Shown: piece after piece, positions 1 to 11,386 of the stretch | Position numbering within the stretch: the stretch's first letter is position 1 | Layout of the letters: every line of letters begins with the position of its first letter | Assembly (NCBI GenBank): GCA_002335605.1 | Contig: BEDY01000010.1 | Span: forward strand, 186,001 to 250,000 | Origin: Prillingera fragicola | Taxonomy: Eukaryota > Basidiomycota > Tremellomycetes > Trichosporonales > Trichosporonaceae | Reading direction: 5' to 3' | DNA: 64,000 nt | Program-made: the position numbers and the translations under genes | The notes under the pieces: generated by a model | Databases searched by the model: none | The model's input: the letters and a program-made list of their open reading frames with translations, nothing else | Told to the model about the DNA's origin: nothing

Positions 1-181
1 GTAACCCCCAGAGCTCCCTTGCATCGCGACTGCAGCCTCGCACCAAAGTAGAAAATCTTATCTTTGCAGTAGTGGCATACCACCACCCCTCGGCCACCGT
101 TCTCGACCGCGTCACCCACCACCCACGCAGCCACACGGCACCCCTCCAGACTACATCATCGACCCCACACCCCGCACAACA

Positions 182-1943
182 ATGTCGACCCTCGACGTGC
201 CCCCCATCCCGCGCTCAAACTCGACAACCTCGACAGTCGCCGACGACAGGGGCGACCTGTCCAAAAAGTCGTCTCCGGTGTCAAACAGCATCACCCCAAA
301 CGCCACCTATGTCGACCTCGCAGCCAAGAAGGAGCTCGACGTCGACTCGGCGACGCTCAGTGGCGAGGCCCCGGGCAAGACTGAGGGCGCTGGAGCTGCC
401 GAGCCCAATGTCCTCGCCGACATGTCGCCGGGGCGCAAGTCGATCCTGCTCCTTGCATTCGTACGTACCTGGCAAGGGAAGCCGTGATGTGTGGCTAACC
501 CTCGCAGTGTTTGTCCATGTTCATTGACGCCGCCGGCGTCTCTGCCACTTTCCTCATGACGGCCCCGATCGCCAAGGACCTCAACATTTCGCTGGGCAAC
601 TCTGCGTGGATTCTCGCGACCTACACCCTGGCATTTGCCGCGACGCTCCTCTTTGCCGGCCGCCTGGCCGACCTCTACTCTCCCTCGATCGTGTACAGCA
701 TCGGCTTTCTCGGCCTCGGCGTCATGAACCTGATCATCAGCTTTATGGACAATGAGTACGCGTTCTACGTCCTCCGCGCCGTCAACGCGCTGCTTGCAGT
801 CCTCACGATCCCGAGCAGCATCAACATGATCATCCAGATGTATCCCGACTCGAACGAGCAGGCCAAGAAACTCGCCCTGTTCGGCATGTCGGGCGCGCTC
901 GCCAACACCCTCGCGCTCGTCCTTGCTGGTGTGTTCATGCTCGCCAGCTGGAGGTGGTACTTCCGCTTCATCGCCATCCTTGTCATTCCCTTCAGTGTCG
1001 GCGCATGGTTCCTCCTCCCGCGCACCCAGCCCGTGGCTGCCGACATGCCCGGAGCTGAAAAGTGGAAGCGCATGGACCTCGGCGGTGTCTTCCTCCTCAT
1101 GGTCATTCTCGTTCTGTTCATCCTCGGATTCACCCAGGCCGAGGTCAAGGGCTGGGACAGCGCCATCTTTATCGCCCCCTTTGTCATCTCGGTCGCTCTC
1201 CTGCCAGTCTTCCTCTACTACGAGCACCGCCTGCCCAAGGGCTACTCGCTGCTCCCTCACGACATCTGGAACTACCCCAACATCTTCCCGCTCATCCTCC
1301 AGGCATCAGCCATCTTCATGTGTAAGTCATTCTTCTCAGTCAGCGCGTCAGAAACTCACACCCCGCAGGGTTCGCAACCTTCCAGCTCCGCGCGGCGACC
1401 TACTTCCAGGACGTCCTCGGCGACACCCCCATCCTCGCCGCAGTCAAGATGCTGCCCATGGGCATCACCGCGCTCATCGTCGGCGTCGCCACGCAGCCCT
1501 TCCCATGGCTCGTCACCCGTCCTCGCTACGTGCAGCCCGTCGCTGCCGCACTCTGCTTTGCCGGATCCATGCTCCTGGCCTTCTCCGGCGGCGGCCACGG
1601 TAAGGACTACTGGCGCTACATCTTCCCCGGAGAGATCATCGGTACTGCCGGCGGCATGATTGTGTTTATCGGCATGAACACTGCCATCATCCAGAGTTTC
1701 CCCCGTGAGTTTGCCGGCGTCGGCGGCTCGTTTGCAAACGTCATCTTCCAGGTCGGCGGTGTCATCGGTATTGCCATCCAGGCCGGGCTCCTGTCCACTG
1801 GTGACGGCACCATCGAGGACTGGACAGGATCGCGCAACGGCTACATTTTCACCTCGGTCTATGTCCTCTTTACCGGTCTCGTGTTTGTGGCCTGGTACCG
1901 CCAGCACAAGATGCCCGACCTCGGCCAGGTCGTTGCCGTCTAG
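182..1943 (+). CDS. MFS drug:H+ antiporter (DHA2, 14-TM type)
   Basis: Three exons (182-460, 508-1321, 1369-1943) joined over two 47-nt introns (461-507, 1322-1368) give 555 aa. The first ~90 residues are a hydrophilic, Ser/Thr-rich cytoplasmic tail; the first membrane helix begins at CLSMFIDAAGV. Many hydrophobic helices follow, with the MFS loop 2-3 pattern GRLADLYS and a DHA2-like SWRWYFRF segment. Family knowledge: DHA2 transporters (Atr1-like) export drugs, aminotriazole or borate across the plasma membrane using the proton gradient. The substrate cannot be read from sequence. The start is the first ATG that keeps the acidic tail in frame, and both junctions preserve the frame. The next gene lies 660 bp downstream on the same strand. 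Confidence 0.9.
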
Positions 1944-2603
1944 GTGACTACTAGCCCAGCCGCGCTCAAGTACCTGTAGCACTTGATAGATAGTTTCTGT
2001 AGACACCACTTAATAGATGCGAATCCAATAATCAGTGTACCCTGTTCAGTCCATGCTGCGGTGGCGAGCTGCGAGTGACGAGTGAATGTCAAGACAGATG
2101 TAGATGCTCACTCTCATGCACTCATTGGTTGGGGTTCCGCACCCTGGATAAACTCCCACGTGGCTATCGGCGGAGTCCCCACGGGCACGGGTAAACGTCG
2201 ATCCAGGGCCGAACATGCCTCCTACACGGCTCCCATCGGGACGCGCATTCTGAAGCCAAGCGCCGGTTCGTGGAGCTGTCGCATGCATTTGGAAGCTCAG
2301 AGAGGGATGCAGAGGTGCGTGTGCTTGGGGAGAGATCCGCGGAATGGGTGTTTGAGCAGATGGGGGTGGGTGGGTGTCGTGCCAGGATGTCCGGATGTCA
2401 TATATGCCGTGAGGGGGTCAATGTCAATATAAGAATCGACTCGCTGCCCACTTGGTGCTCCTCTCTTCACTCTTTCCACCTCACTGCCGTCACTCATCTA
2501 CAACTCGCGCTGGCGCACACACCACCAAGTCTCACAACGTCACAACCCCCACTCACCTCACTAGCACCCACCTCGCCACCCTTATCTCTGACAGGTTATC
2601 AAA
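1944..2603. other. intergenic, 3' flank of MFS gene and promoter of oxygenase gene
   Basis: No gene seen. A TATA-like TATAAG lies at 2428-2433, about 170 bp before the next ATG, followed by a C-rich, CACC-containing leader typical of the 5' UTRs in this window. Confidence 0.5.
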
Positions 2604-3685
2604 ATGACAGCCGGCGTCCCCTCGCTCCCCATAATCGACATCGCCCCCTACCTCGCAGACAGCAAGGCCACGGACGCAGACCGCGCAGCCACAGCAGCAG
2701 CGCTGCACGCGGCGTGCCGTGACATTGGATTCTTCTACCTCCGTGTCGGCAATGTGCTCAACAAGCAGGAAATGGACGAGGTGCTCGAGCTTGGACGCGA
2801 GTTTTTCCATCGCCCCCAGGAGGAAAAGGAGTCGATTCTGATCGAAAAGGGGGATGGTGCTCGTGGTGAGTCTGGCCGTGGGGGGGTAGGAGAGTGAGAG
2901 CTCGTCGGCGGAGCAGTGACAGCGCTGACAGCCAGGCTACCAGCGCCTGCACCAGAACGTAACCCAAGGCAAGGCCGACCACCACGAAGGCTTTGACATG
3001 TATGCCCCTTCGCCTTACGGTCCCGACGCCAAGGGCCCGCTCACGGGTGAGAACCAGTGGCCCAAGACCCCGGCGCGCATGCAGCCGGCGCTCGAGGCGT
3101 GGGTGGCCAAAATGAAAGACCTGGGCTACGCCGTCATGCACGCGATGAGCGACGGGCTCGGGCTGACCGAGGACGAGTGGAAGGGGTTCTGGGGCCTCAT
3201 GGACGACAGTTTCTGGAGCATGCGCGTCATCGGATACCCGCCCATGCCTGCTGGGCACGACGGTGTGTCGTGCGGCGAGCACAAGGACTATGGATGCCTC
3301 ACGTACGTCCCCCGCTGTGTGCGGCGCTGACGCCAGGTTCCTGCACGCCGACCCATGCCCCAACGCCCTCCAGGTGCTGGGCACTGACGGAACGTGGCTG
3401 AACGCCGACCCGATCCCGGGCTGCGTCGTCGTCAACATTGGCGCAATGTGGGAACACTGGACCGGCGGGCTGTACCCTGCGACCATGCACCGGGTCGTCC
3501 ATGTGTCGCCGACGTTCCGCGTCAGTGTACCATTCTTCTTTGAGCCAAACTATGATGCACCGTGCAAGCTCTTGCCGGCGGCCCAGCGTCGGGCCGCCGA
3601 GGAGGGGCGCGAGGTCAAGGACGATGGTACTATTATCTATGGCGATTACTTGATGGGCAAGGTTTCCAGCAACTTCAAGTACTAG
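2604..3685 (+). CDS. 2-oxoglutarate/Fe(II)-dependent oxygenase (isopenicillin N synthase-like)
   Basis: Exons 2604-2865, 2936-3302 and 3337-3685 (introns of 70 and 34 nt) give 325 aa. The N-terminus has the typical DIOX_N pattern: LPIIDIAPYL near residue 8, then CRDIGFFYL. The jelly-roll core shows the iron ligands H203-x-D205 (GEHKDYG) and H261 (MHRVV), plus the R271-x-S273 pair that binds 2-oxoglutarate. Family knowledge: these are soluble enzymes that hydroxylate or cyclise small molecules. The close fungal group is mostly uncharacterised, so the substrate is unknown. Nothing looks truncated. The 34-nt second intron is among the shortest in the window. Confidence 0.9.
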
Positions 3686-4010
3686 ACGTTGTAGCAGGTA
3701 TGAAGACATGAAAGCTGCCAGTGGTGGGGGCCTGCCCACTCCGGCCTGGCACCCTTGCTCGTCCAGGAATCGATAGTGCAGCGAGGCAGTGGCTCCACCA
3801 GGTTCGATGTCAACGTCACCGCCGCCCCAGCTGCGGTCACTGTTGCCCCGTTCCTTCGGCCATGGCCCAGTCTCACCACACAGCTGGCCCGCTGGCTCTT
3901 GTGACCCCGTCAGTTCCTGTCGATCCCACGGCCGCTGCCCCGACTCCGCAACCACGTCTCGGCCTCTGTCGCTATCACAGTCATCCATACTCTACAACCG
4001 AGGCCTACAT
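3686..4010. other. intergenic between convergent genes
   Basis: 3' flanks of the oxygenase (+) and the small Cys-rich membrane protein (-). No gene seen. Confidence 0.4.
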
Positions 4011-4375
4011 CTAGTCGAGAAGACCCATGGGCTCCATGGGCTCGCGGCAGCGGTTGCACACGACAGTGTGGCGGAAGCCGAGGTAGCTGCCCGTCAGCAT
4101 CTATACAGGTCCACGACCCGGTCAGAACTCACTAGACGAGGCAAGGGAAGGTGCAGCAAACAGTAAACGCGAGGCCGGGGAGGGCCATGCGCGTGTCGTG
4201 GCCGTACTGCTGGCACTCGATGTTGCTGGCGTTGGGGTCCGGGTTGCGCAGCGTGTAGACGCGCATCTGCTTGACGACGTTGTCGGGGGGAGAGCCCGCG
4301 GGGACCATGGGGGCTGCGTGTGAGTGCGTCGCTGGAGGAGAAAGGCTTACCCTGGGACTGGTAGTGCTTCTCCAT
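4011..4375 (-). CDS. small Cys-rich membrane protein, LITAF/BRI3-like layout
   Basis: Exons on the minus strand: 4351-4375, 4133-4313 and 4011-4086. Introns are 37 and 46 nt, the second ending in GCTGACGGGCAG. They give 93 aa from MEKHYQSQ to EPMGLLD. The N-terminal half is Pro/Asn-rich. A first Cys (IECQQYGHDT) precedes a hydrophobic stretch (GLAFTVCCTFPCLVYYLG), then a C-x2-C (VVCNRCREP) near the end. This Cys / hydrophobic / CxxC order resembles LITAF or BRI3 endosomal membrane proteins but lacks the full first CxxC, so the match is only by layout. No longer reading frame fits. A TATATAAA-like box on the minus strand (4471-4479) sits ~100 bp upstream, which supports a real promoter. Confidence 0.6.
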
Positions 4376-4470
4376 TGTAAATGAGTGTGGGGGCTAAAGA
4401 GTGACTAGGGTGAGTGTTGTTGTGGGAGGGTTGTAGGATGGTCTTGTCCAAAGCGCAAAAAGTGTCTCCT

Positions 4471-4479
4471 TTTATATAT
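4471..4479 (-). promoter_or_regulatory. TATA-like box of the small Cys-rich protein gene
   Basis: Minus-strand ATATATAAA about 100 bp upstream of the ATG at 4375. Confidence 0.45.
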
Positions 4480-5378
4480 CTTCAGCGCGTTTGACAAGCA
4501 CTGCCTCTGGCTGCTGGAAGTCGGTCACCTCTAGCTGACTGGGCTTGACCCGCACCCATGTAAATGAGCAAACAACTCGTCGCACACGGCCCCTTGCGTA
4601 CTCTCGGCACAATGTTCCAGTCCCAGGGTTCAGATAAGGTATACAACGGGTAAGCATGCCCGCGTACCCTTGATAGAACTCGTGACTGTAGCTGGGTATC
4701 CCGTCAAACGCCTCCCACCTGTGCAGTGTCGAGGGAGAACGCGCGCAACAACTCGCTCGTGTCCATCAGTGTGATTGGATCGGGTGACACGTCGTGGGCC
4801 GGTTTCGCTGCCACGGCATATTGATGTTGGGCTTAAAGCGCGTTCAAGATCGCCAGCCTTGCACCGCACTCTCCTTTGGCCAGCCCGTCTGCGATCACAG
4901 ATCCAAGCCGAAACACCCTCTCGACATCACCCGCGGCACAGCCAGGAGTGGGAAAGAGTTTAAGCATAGCGCGGGCAGGGCAGACCTGTAGACCGCACCG
5001 ATTACGGCTGTCAGGGGGTGGGAGCAGGAGGCAGTGGAGAGATGTGAGTGTTGTTTATCGTGTCCAGAAGATGACAGAGGATGAGTCTAGAACGGGTGCC
5101 TGGGCCGGAACAGGTGTGCCGGAACGCGTCGACGCGACTGTGGTCACTTTTGTTTTCTTCTGCGAGTGCCCTGCTCGAGTTGCGCTGCAGGGAAGTGTCG
5201 GAATGCGCGGAACGGGGTGGGATTCAGGTGTCGCACAGCTCCAAGGTTTGGTACGTGTGACTGTTGAGTCCACGGGTACGTCGACCGCTGTTCGGTGGAA
5301 ACTGCTGCGACTGGCTCGTGGTCAGCTGAAGAGTTTTGTCCAAGAGTCACGATCAGCGCAGTCCTGGTGAGCTGCAGA

Positions 5379-5419
5379 GCTCCAAGGTGCATGCTGTAGT
5401 GGCTCCAAGGTGCATGCTG
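5379..5419. repeat. 18-bp direct repeat, two copies
   Basis: GCTCCAAGGTGCATGCTG occurs at 5379-5396 and again at 5402-5419, identical, with a 23-bp period. Confidence 0.8.
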
Positions 5420-6053
5420 CTGTCCTGGCCCAGCGTGAGGTCTCGGCATGTCCCTCTGTCACGAGAGTGGAGGTTGACTTGTGCCGGGTGTGGGTGCCTG
5501 CCGCCACTGCAAGGGACCAGGCTTCGTACCATGTACGGAGACTTCGACTCCTTGTCCGTACCATTGTGTGCGGAAGGTTCGTGAGTTGACGGCTACACAC
5601 CGCCTGGCGCTTGGGGTGAGGATGGCAAGACAAAGGCGGTCCCAGTCATGTTTCCTGTCCTCACTGCCACAATGGACCCCCTACACACTCGCGCCAAGCT
5701 CAACGCCATTTGGGTTTTTCCTCTTTTTAGTCAGCACAACACGCACACTGTACTTGAGCGCACGTGCATCACATCTGCAATTAGCTATAATACCACTAGA
5801 GGAGGTGGAATTCTGGGACGGTGCGAAACGCATGGGAGAGTGAGGCGAGGGAGTCGGCTTGGCCGAGTGGCAACTGCTAGGCGTCACTGTGGCACCCGCC
5901 CTCCATTCACCTTGTAGCGCGGAGACTACCATGTGCGAGCACATGTCGTCACTTGGATGCTCCCAAAACAGTGGTGTTCACAAATGCATACACAGCGCCA
6001 TTCGGCTTCCCCTCCCATGCTCAGGAGGTACTATCTATAATACAACACTTCTT

Positions 6054-8183
6054 CTAAGCCATACACTCTCCGACGGCAGTCATGAGACGCCCGTCGCGCA
6101 TGGCCTCGACAATCTTGGACACCGAGGCACCGATGCTGGGTCCCGACTTGCCGTTGGCAACGTCACCGCGGCGGACCTTGACGCCAACGTCCTCGCGGAC
6201 GGTGCGGAAGACACCGTGGGTGCGGCCGAGGAAGGCCGCGGCGTCCGTGGTCGACGCGCCGTCAATGGTGGCAGCGTCACGGAGGGAGCAGTAGAGGTCG
6301 CGGCCCGAGGCGGCGAACTCGGCCTTCCACGCGCCGAGGGCGGCGAGGGCGGCCGTGTCGACGTTGTTGGCGGTAAAGTTGTCGACAATGACACCGATGA
6401 GGTGCTTGGCGGCGTCGTCGAAGCGGCCCTCCGAGTCCCACGAGCCGGTCTGCTCGAGGCGCTTGAGGAGGACCGAGAACGCCGTCTTGTGCAGCGTCTT
6501 GAGGCCCTCGCCGGCGTAGGTGCCAAAGTGCTTCTCGAGGGTCGAGAAGAGCAGGGCACGGACGGCCTCGTCAAACTTGACGGTCATGATGCGGAGGTCG
6601 ACAGCCTGGCAGATACCGTAGAGCTGGGTCGAGAGGAGCAGCGCGAGGGTCGCGTTGGCCTCGGCGGTGTAACGGCTCGAGAGGTAGCTGAGCGAGTAGA
6701 CGCTCTGGTTGTGCATCTCGGCGCTCTGGACGTGCGACGACACGGGGTTGGCGAGGAAACCAAGCTCGGACGTGTAGGCGGCGGCGTGGATGTCGAGGCC
6801 CTTGCAGTGGTAGTTGGTCGAGGGCTCGGCGCCGGCCAGGCACGAGGGAAGGCCGCGGTTCATGTCAGAGTTGACCATCTCGGTGAACTGCGCAAAGGCG
6901 AGCTTGCCAACGTTCTGGAGGCAGAGGCGGGTCGAGTCCATGGCCTTGGAGGTGGCCAGAGCCTGGAAGTTGCCACCGTGGTGGTACTTCTGGCCCTCGA
7001 CGTCGATGAGCGGGTTGTCCGTGGTCGAGTTGAGCTCGACCTCGATCTGGGAGCGAGCCAGAGCGAGGCACTCGAGCTGAGGGCCAAACCACTGGGCGGC
7101 GGTACGGAGGGCGTAGCGGTCCTGACGGAGCACGTGCTCGTCGTCCTCGAGGCCGACCTCCTCCTCGGTGTGCACGGCGAGCTTGGAGCCGGCGAGGAGG
7201 TTGCGGATGTTGTCCGCAGCCTGGATCTGTCCCGGGTGGGGGCGGATCTGCTGGATGAACGAGTCAAACGAGCCAACGTGGCCGACAAGGGCCTCCACGG
7301 TGAGTGCGGTGTTGACCTGGGCCATGGTGGTGAGGCACTCGGCGTCGTAGAGGGCGAGGGCAGCAGCCGAGGCCGAGACGGCAGTGCCGTTGACGAGACC
7401 AAGACCCTCCTTGGCGATAAGGTGGACAGTCTCGAAACCGTACTTGGCGATCGCCTCGGGGGCGGTAATGATCGTCTTGTTGTTGGTGTCAAACACCTTG
7501 ATGTCCGGGTGGCCACAGACCGAGCCGGCAATGTACGACAGCGGCGAGAGGTCGCCCGAGGCCGAGATGGTGCCGCGGAGGGGCACGCAGGGGACGAGAC
7601 CGTTGTTGAGGAAGTTGATGATACCCTGGAGCACCGAGATGCGGACGCCCGAGTGGCCACGGACGCACGAGTTGACGCGCACAGCCATGGCGCCACGGAT
7701 GACGGGGATGGGCATGGCGGCGAGGAGCATGGCCTCGTAGGTGGGCTCGGAGGGGAGGAAGCCGCAGAGCTGGTGCTCGAGGAGCGAGAGCTGGAGCGCG
7801 GCAGTGTCGCCGGTGCGAGTGTCGGCCGAGCCACCAAAGCCGGTGGTGACGCCATAGACCGAGGTGTGGGCCTTGGACTCCTTAAAGTCGACCGAAGCCT
7901 CGACGGCGGCGTGGACCGAGGGGCAGATGGCGGCCTTGGCGCCGTGGCGCGCGACGGCGACGACATCACCAATGGTGAGGGTCTGGCCGTCAATCTTGAC
8001 GGGCTGGGCCGTCTTGGCCTTCATGGCAGCAATGTGCGCATGGGTGGTGAAGGGCTCACTGAGGGGTGTTAGAAAGTGGCAAATGTGGCACTCGTCGTCC
8101 CAAGGGAACACTTACGAAATGGCCTTGGGTCCGGTCGCCTTTACGGACGGGGCGGCAGTGGGAATGGCATGGTCGAGGAACAT
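6054..8183 (-). CDS. PAL: phenylalanine (and probably tyrosine) ammonia-lyase
   Basis: Exon 1 is 8116-8183 and exon 2 is 6054-8058, with one 57-nt intron: 690 aa, normal for fungal PAL. The enzyme removes ammonia from L-phenylalanine to give trans-cinnamate, and often from tyrosine to give p-coumarate, in the cytosol; in fungi this opens a route to use aromatic amino acids. The MIO cofactor tripeptide Ala189-Ser190-Gly191 sits in GTISASGDLSP, and the catalytic Tyr91 lies in SVYGVTTGFGG. The substrate-selectivity position reads H118-Q119 (LLEHQLCG), as in Rhodotorula enzymes that accept both Phe and Tyr. The short first exon (MFLDHAIPTAAPS) was chosen because it joins in frame at KAIS-EPFTT; the unspliced upstream frame has no homology. 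A TATAAG box (minus strand, ~8309-8314) lies ~130 bp upstream. Confidence 0.96.
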
Positions 8184-10072
8184 GGACACGTGGGGGGGTC
8201 GATGGGTGGGTGGTAGTAATGAGGTAGGTTGGTTGGTAGTAGTTGGTGAGTGGCGTGAACGGTAGTTCTGTTGGTGAAGAAGACGCAACAGCGCCAACGC
8301 AGGCTCATCTTATACCTTTCACAATGCAGTGTCACACCCAAACACAGCCCAATCGGCCGGCACTTGGACGCAGACAACGACGGCAAGCCCCACCAATACA
8401 ACATGCCGCAACCCGCAGCACAGATACGCTCCTGCGTTGCTGCACGGGATCCGGGGCTGGGCCACACTGGCGGTATCAGTAGTGCGTCACATGTCACAGT
8501 GGGGCAGGAGCGCCTACTGGGCCAGACATCGGTCCACCCCGCTTGAAGTGCGTGAGTGTGACGCGTGAAGATCGAGTATGGGCCGACGGGGCCGGGCAGC
8601 ACGGTGCCGAAGGAGAGTAACAGGTGAGTGTTGGGTGGCAAATCGATGCTCCGGCCGGACCGCCACTTTGATCACCGATAGCCAGCTGACCCTCCCGGTG
8701 TTCTCCCGTACCCCATGCAGCAGGGGATACGTTGGACGTTCAAACACAGGCGCGTCTGATGCATACACCTGCTGTGATACCTCTTGTCCACTGCTGCTAT
8801 GTGACTATGCGAACGCGTCTCTTTAGACTACACGCAGTGTAGATGTTGCATGTATTATTTGCTCCCGCAGTGGCCATGATCCGATAAGAGACGTCCGTCG
8901 TCGCCCGCCCCGCATGCTCCGACTCTGGGGTCGCTGCCGTCATGCGCTGTCACGCCGAACAGCCAACCGCGATGGGCAAGCATGTGCGTACGTCGTCCAG
9001 GTAGCTCCTATCAGCAATCCAGGCACCGAAAGAAAGTAGGTATTCAAGAGCCCGAGCTGCCCGCGGTGTCGTTCCCCCAAGATTGAATTCCACTCATTCA
9101 TACAGCAAACCACATCCACCCCACCCAACACCATCCAGCTGCTACCCAAGCTTGTTGCTCGCTTTCGCCGCAGTTTGGACTGCTGGAACGTCGATGTGCA
9201 GGCACAAGCATGCATACGACTGTCCCGCTGCACATTGGCCGCTATCTGCGCATCATCCCCGCGCTGCTCGCCACCCACCCACCGTCCCTCGTCGTCGAAG
9301 CCACTGACACAGATTACTGATGCCCATCGCCCTTCGCCCCCTCCTTCTCGCTACCCCCCCTTCATCTCAGCTCGCCACATCCCATGCCCCTCTCGTCATC
9401 ACTGCGCCATCACTATCACTGTCATCGTCGCGACGATCACTTCCTACGGCGATCACTCATCCAGTGCCTACCGCCCCACCCGCAACGTCGACAACCTTCC
9501 ACAGCCTTCATCCCCACCACCTCTCCATCCCCAACAGCACCAACAGGCGTCTAGCATATCGACTCGATAGCCCACCAGACTTGCCAATTTCCTACATCGA
9601 CCCCCATCACGCAATCATATTCCCACTCTGCTTTTCGCCCGGAGCTTGTCTTATCGGGGCGCACACATCCGCGTGTCCGTATAGCCTTGCGGCGCCCGAT
9701 ACGGCGCCGAGACCGATGATGCGGATCAGCTCTGCGGTTGAGCGCCGTGCTCGTGACGTCGTGGACTAGGACGGATCGGTCGCGGATCGGTCTTGTCGCT
9801 GGTCTCGCCATTGTTCTTGCGGTGGGCATGCTTGTCGAGTACTGACTCTGACTCGTCAACTGACAGCGCGTCGCGTCACTACTGCTCGGTCGCAACAAGA
9901 ACAAAGTGTCATTAATCAACTATGGGCTACAAAGTACAACCAGCTCGAGTGTACGCTGGGCTCGTCCGCCGCGTCCGGACATTAGGGTTTCGCAGGTGAG
10001 GTATGGGAACGTGCTGGGAATGGTAGTGTGGAGGGGGTTACGCTTGTCTCTAGGCTCTACGCTCTAGGATGT
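8184..10072. other. 1.9 kb intergenic upstream of PAL
   Basis: PAL promoter region followed by the 3' flank of the basic low-complexity gene. Short overlapping frames on both strands read as random sequence. A C-rich tract at 9330-9570 gives Pro/Ser/His-rich pseudo-frames. No gene supported. Confidence 0.4.
8309..8314 (-). promoter_or_regulatory. TATA-like box of PAL
   Basis: Minus-strand TATAAG about 130 bp upstream of the PAL ATG at 8183. Confidence 0.4.
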
Positions 10073-11386
10073 CTAGCCGCGGGTGGACACCGTGCGGCGG
10101 CCACGATGGAGCGGGGCCGGCGAGGCGGCACGCACGCGCGAGCGCTTGGGAGTCGACGACACGGAGTGCTTGGCTGCGGCTTCGACCATGGCGGTGTCTT
10201 TCGACTTGGCCGTCTTCTTCTGCGCGGCCGGGGTGGCCTTGCGCGCGGCCTTGGGGCCAGTCTTGGCTGCCTTGGAGGGGCGGCGCTTGGTCGGCGACTC
10301 GGGCTCGTCAAAGTCGGCGGGCTCCTCGTCCTCGTCGCGGTACCTGCGGCTGCCGCCCGAGGGGGCGACACCGCTCATGAGGTATTCGGCGTCGCGGGCG
10401 TTGTAGTTGATCCACTTCCAGCCCTGGTCGCCTGGCTTGAGGCCAGGAGTGATGCTGACGTGACAGTCCATGTCCTCGTCAGTGTCCTCGGGGAGGTCGC
10501 GCTTGGACGTCTTGGGAAACTTGGTCGCCGAGGGGGTGACCGCCTGGCGCACCGATCCACGCGTGCGTACCGGCGTGGTCGGCTCAAAGCGCGTGACGGG
10601 CGAGGCGGGAGGGAACTCGGGGGCGCGACGAGGAGTGATCGACCCCACCGGCGTGGTGTGGACGCTCTGCAGAGGTGTACCGGGCAGGGCAAACGTGTTG
10701 TGGACGGGGCTAGGCCCAGCCGACATGTACGGGCTGGACGAGTCCGAGCTGTCCGAAGACGTGCTGCCCAGAACCGCCGGCCAGTTGACCTGCAGACCCG
10801 TCGACATCGAGTTGATGCGCACGCTCTGCGAGAACATGGATCCGAGGTGGTCGTCCGAGCTGGGCGCCGCGCCGGGAATCAAGTCCGCAGGTGAAATGGT
10901 ACCACTCGGCGCACGGCTGTGGGTGGGCGACATGATCGAGTCGAGGGACGAGATCGATCCGCGCTTGCACAGAGTCGGCACGCCGTCGTCGAGATCAAAG
11001 GCCGGGCACAGCGTCGGCGAGTCGTCACTGGCAAAGGACGCCGAGTGGTAGCTGTCCGGCGACCGAAACTGGCCACCCGTGTTGGTCCAGCCAAAAGGCA
11101 TGGCCGTCTGGGGCATGTTCGAGGGCAGGTCGGGGTAGCTGCGGCGGGCGAGACGGTTGACCATGGCGTGGGTCGCTTGGCCGTTCAGGCGAACGGGCGA
11201 GTAGGCCTTGACCTTGCGCAGGCGGGGGTCAATGACGGGCTCGGGGGTGCCGAGGTGGATGGTCGGCGCCGGTGAGCCTGTGGAGGGGTTGTTGGGCGAC
11301 CAGGGAGGGGAGACGACTGGCGACTTTGAGGGCGACAGGTTGACGTCTTGCTCGGGGTTGTAAGGGATGGGAAAGGTGAGTGCCAT
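10073..11386 (-). CDS. uncharacterised basic, SP/TP-rich nuclear-type protein
   Basis: One uninterrupted frame of 437 aa starting MALTFPIPYNPEQD. No family recognised. Most of the chain is disordered and very rich in Ser, Pro and Thr with dozens of SP/TP dipeptides (SPSKSPVVSPPWSP, PRRAPEFPPASP), the minimal sites of proline-directed kinases such as Cdk or MAPK. One ordered-looking patch near residue 320-345 reads PGLKPGDQGWKWINYNARDA. The last ~90 residues are Lys/Arg/Ala-rich (TKRRPSKAAKTGPKAARKA), like a nuclear localisation signal or a histone H1-type DNA-binding tail. GC-rich third positions along the whole frame and the absence of introns support a real gene. A role as a cell-cycle-phosphorylated nuclear protein is inference only. 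Confidence 0.75.
   Translation of the reverse strand: MALTFPIPYNPEQDVNLSPSKSPVVSPPWSPNNPSTGSPAPTIHLGTPEPVIDPRLRKVKAYSPVRLNGQATHAMVNRLARRSYPDLPSNMPQTAMPFGWTNTGGQFRSPDSYHSASFASDDSPTLCPAFDLDDGVPTLCKRGSISSLDSIMSPTHSRAPSGTISPADLIPGAAPSSDDHLGSMFSQSVRINSMSTGLQVNWPAVLGSTSSDSSDSSSPYMSAGPSPVHNTFALPGTPLQSVHTTPVGSITPRRAPEFPPASPVTRFEPTTPVRTRGSVRQAVTPSATKFPKTSKRDLPEDTDEDMDCHVSITPGLKPGDQGWKWINYNARDAEYLMSGVAPSGGSRRYRDEDEEPADFDEPESPTKRRPSKAAKTGPKAARKATPAAQKKTAKSKDTAMVEAAAKHSVSSTPKRSRVRAASPAPLHRGRRTVSTRG

Larger units (their letters stand above)
4376..6053. other. 1.7 kb intergenic, divergent/3' flank
   Basis: Only short frames with no protein-like composition on either strand. It holds an 18-bp direct repeat (5379-5396 and 5402-5419) and otherwise nothing recognisable. 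Confidence 0.4.

Noticed and set aside
5859..8072. 737-codon plus-strand frame antisense to PAL
   Set aside because: A shadow frame caused by the strong GC third-position bias of PAL; rich in Gly/Val/Asp/Glu as expected for such artefacts.
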